From positions 1-64,000 of the forward strand of contig JAIEPT010000024.1 in NCBI GenBank assembly GCA_019748295.1: a stretch of 64,000 nucleotides of DNA, read 5' to 3'. Under the pieces are notes generated by a model. The model was not told the DNA's origin. It ran no database searches and saw only the letters and a program-made list of their open reading frames with translations. Shown here in pieces: positions 63,388 to 64,000 of this stretch. Each line of letters begins with the position of its first letter. The stretch's first letter is position 1. This stretch comes from Gemmataceae bacterium (GTDB taxonomy: Bacteria > Planctomycetota > Planctomycetia > Gemmatales > Gemmataceae). The translations under genes and the position numbers were made by a program.

Positions 63388-64000
63388 ATGATGCCGCGAT
63401 TGCTGTTGATCGAAACGTCTCATCGCCGCGGCTGGGTTGCCCTCGCGCAAGGAGAACGCGTGCTCGGCATGCGACATCTCGAGGAATCGCGCCGCCACGC
63501 GCGCGACCTTGTCCCCTTGGCGAAAGAACTGCTCGACGAACAGGGGTGGAAGCCTCGCGACCTGGAAGGCGTCGTCGTCGATCGCGGGCCCGGCAGTTAC
63601 ACCGGTCTCCGCGTCGGCATCATCTCGGCGAAGACTCTAGCATATGCGGTCGGTTGCCCGCTCGTTGCTTATGACGCCTTCGATGCGATCGCGGAGCAAT
63701 CGCCAAATGCGTCAACGATCGATGTGATTGCCGATGCACAGCAGGAAAAGGTCTACGTGCAACGCTTCCGCCGCGACGGAGAGTCGGTGAAGGCGGTAAC
63801 GGAGCTAGCGATCATCCCTGTCGCGGAGTGGATGATGCGATTGCAAGTCGGGCAAACGGTCAGCGGGCCAGGATTAGAGCTGTTTCGCGAGCGATTGCCG
63901 TCTTCGGTCGTAGTTGCCCCCGAAGACGCGTGGACGCCGCTGCCCGCGACGGCGTTGCGACTCGCGTTGGCTCGATTGCAACGCGGCGAGCGTGATGATC
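63388..64000 (+). CDS. tsaB: tRNA threonylcarbamoyladenosine biosynthesis protein TsaB (partial, runs off the window)
   Basis: The first 204 codons of a TsaB (YeaZ) protein. It partners TsaD in making t6A37 of tRNA. MMPRLLLIETSHRRGWVALA is the ASKHA phosphate-1 region, and VVVDRGPGSYTGLRVGI with SAKTLAYAVGCPLVAYDA is the family's most characteristic block. IADAQQEKVYVQRF follows. The frame is open to the end of the window. GGGGAG, at the edge of the R3 element, is about 10 bases before the ATG at 63388; a second ATG follows immediately. Confidence 0.92.
   Translation, partial: MMPRLLLIETSHRRGWVALAQGERVLGMRHLEESRRHARDLVPLAKELLDEQGWKPRDLEGVVVDRGPGSYTGLRVGIISAKTLAYAVGCPLVAYDAFDAIAEQSPNASTIDVIADAQQEKVYVQRFRRDGESVKAVTELAIIPVAEWMMRLQVGQTVSGPGLELFRERLPSSVVVAPEDAWTPLPATALRLALARLQRGERDD

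Overview
The window is GC-rich chromosomal DNA whose gene content points to a planctomycete, most likely of the Gemmataceae. The markers are a DUF1501 protein and a PSCyt1-DUF1549-DUF1553 protein, a TIGR03067 protein, a cysteine-rich YTV-type envelope protein, cytochrome-WD40 and PPC-domain secreted proteins, and Uma2 and Rpn-type nucleases. The assignment is inferred from gene content. No rRNA or tRNA was found.

Left part (1-16 kb). The 3' end of a group II intron (domains V and VI) opens the window, followed by proS. A complete cyclic-di-GMP-I riboswitch lies ahead of a secreted HtrA-like protease. Then come a class V aminotransferase, an esterase gene broken by a 5-bp duplication, a small minus-strand operon (DUF2892 protein, small basic protein, FAD/Rieske oxidoreductase), an iron-permease-like protein and a 79-residue SelW-like selenoprotein gene with an in-frame UGA and a SECIS-like hairpin. 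A Tsr3-like protein, XdhC and the YTV protein follow, then 1.4 kb without genes.

Middle (16-36 kb). A hydroxyacid dehydrogenase, truD, a kinase-like protein with a degenerate receiver next to a REC-XRE regulator, a lactonase, a CE15 esterase and a GT87-like membrane protein. The succinate dehydrogenase genes are ordered sdhC-sdhA-(Rpn nuclease)-sdhB. After a NUDIX gene come a DUF1501 gene and a DUF1549/DUF1553 gene with a Uma2 nuclease between them.

Island (36.4-40.6 kb). This stretch is visibly less GC-rich and looks like an orphan toxin region: a transglutaminase-like gene with an in-frame amber stop, an RHS C-terminal tip fused to a WHH nuclease domain, a leucine-rich-repeat protein, a decayed SUKH (SMI1/KNR4) immunity-like sequence and a small acidic protein.

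Right part (40.6-64 kb). Secreted or periplasmic proteins (TIGR03067, CocE/NonD hydrolase, cytochrome-WD40, PPC-domain, beta-propeller) mix with housekeeping genes: a methyltransferase, a Trm112-like protein, glcD, tadA, an SDR, aspC, pyrB, putA and the 5' part of tsaB. One aldo/keto reductase gene is truncated.

The intergenic space carries several families of inverted-repeat elements: a roughly 100-180 bp REP-like repeat with six or more copies, a 100-bp element in three copies, a roughly 90-bp element in three copies, and several families seen once or twice. The window holds a serine-glyoxylate-type aminotransferase, a tartronate-semialdehyde-reductase-like enzyme and GlcD, so glyoxylate metabolism is recurrent, though the three are not adjacent.
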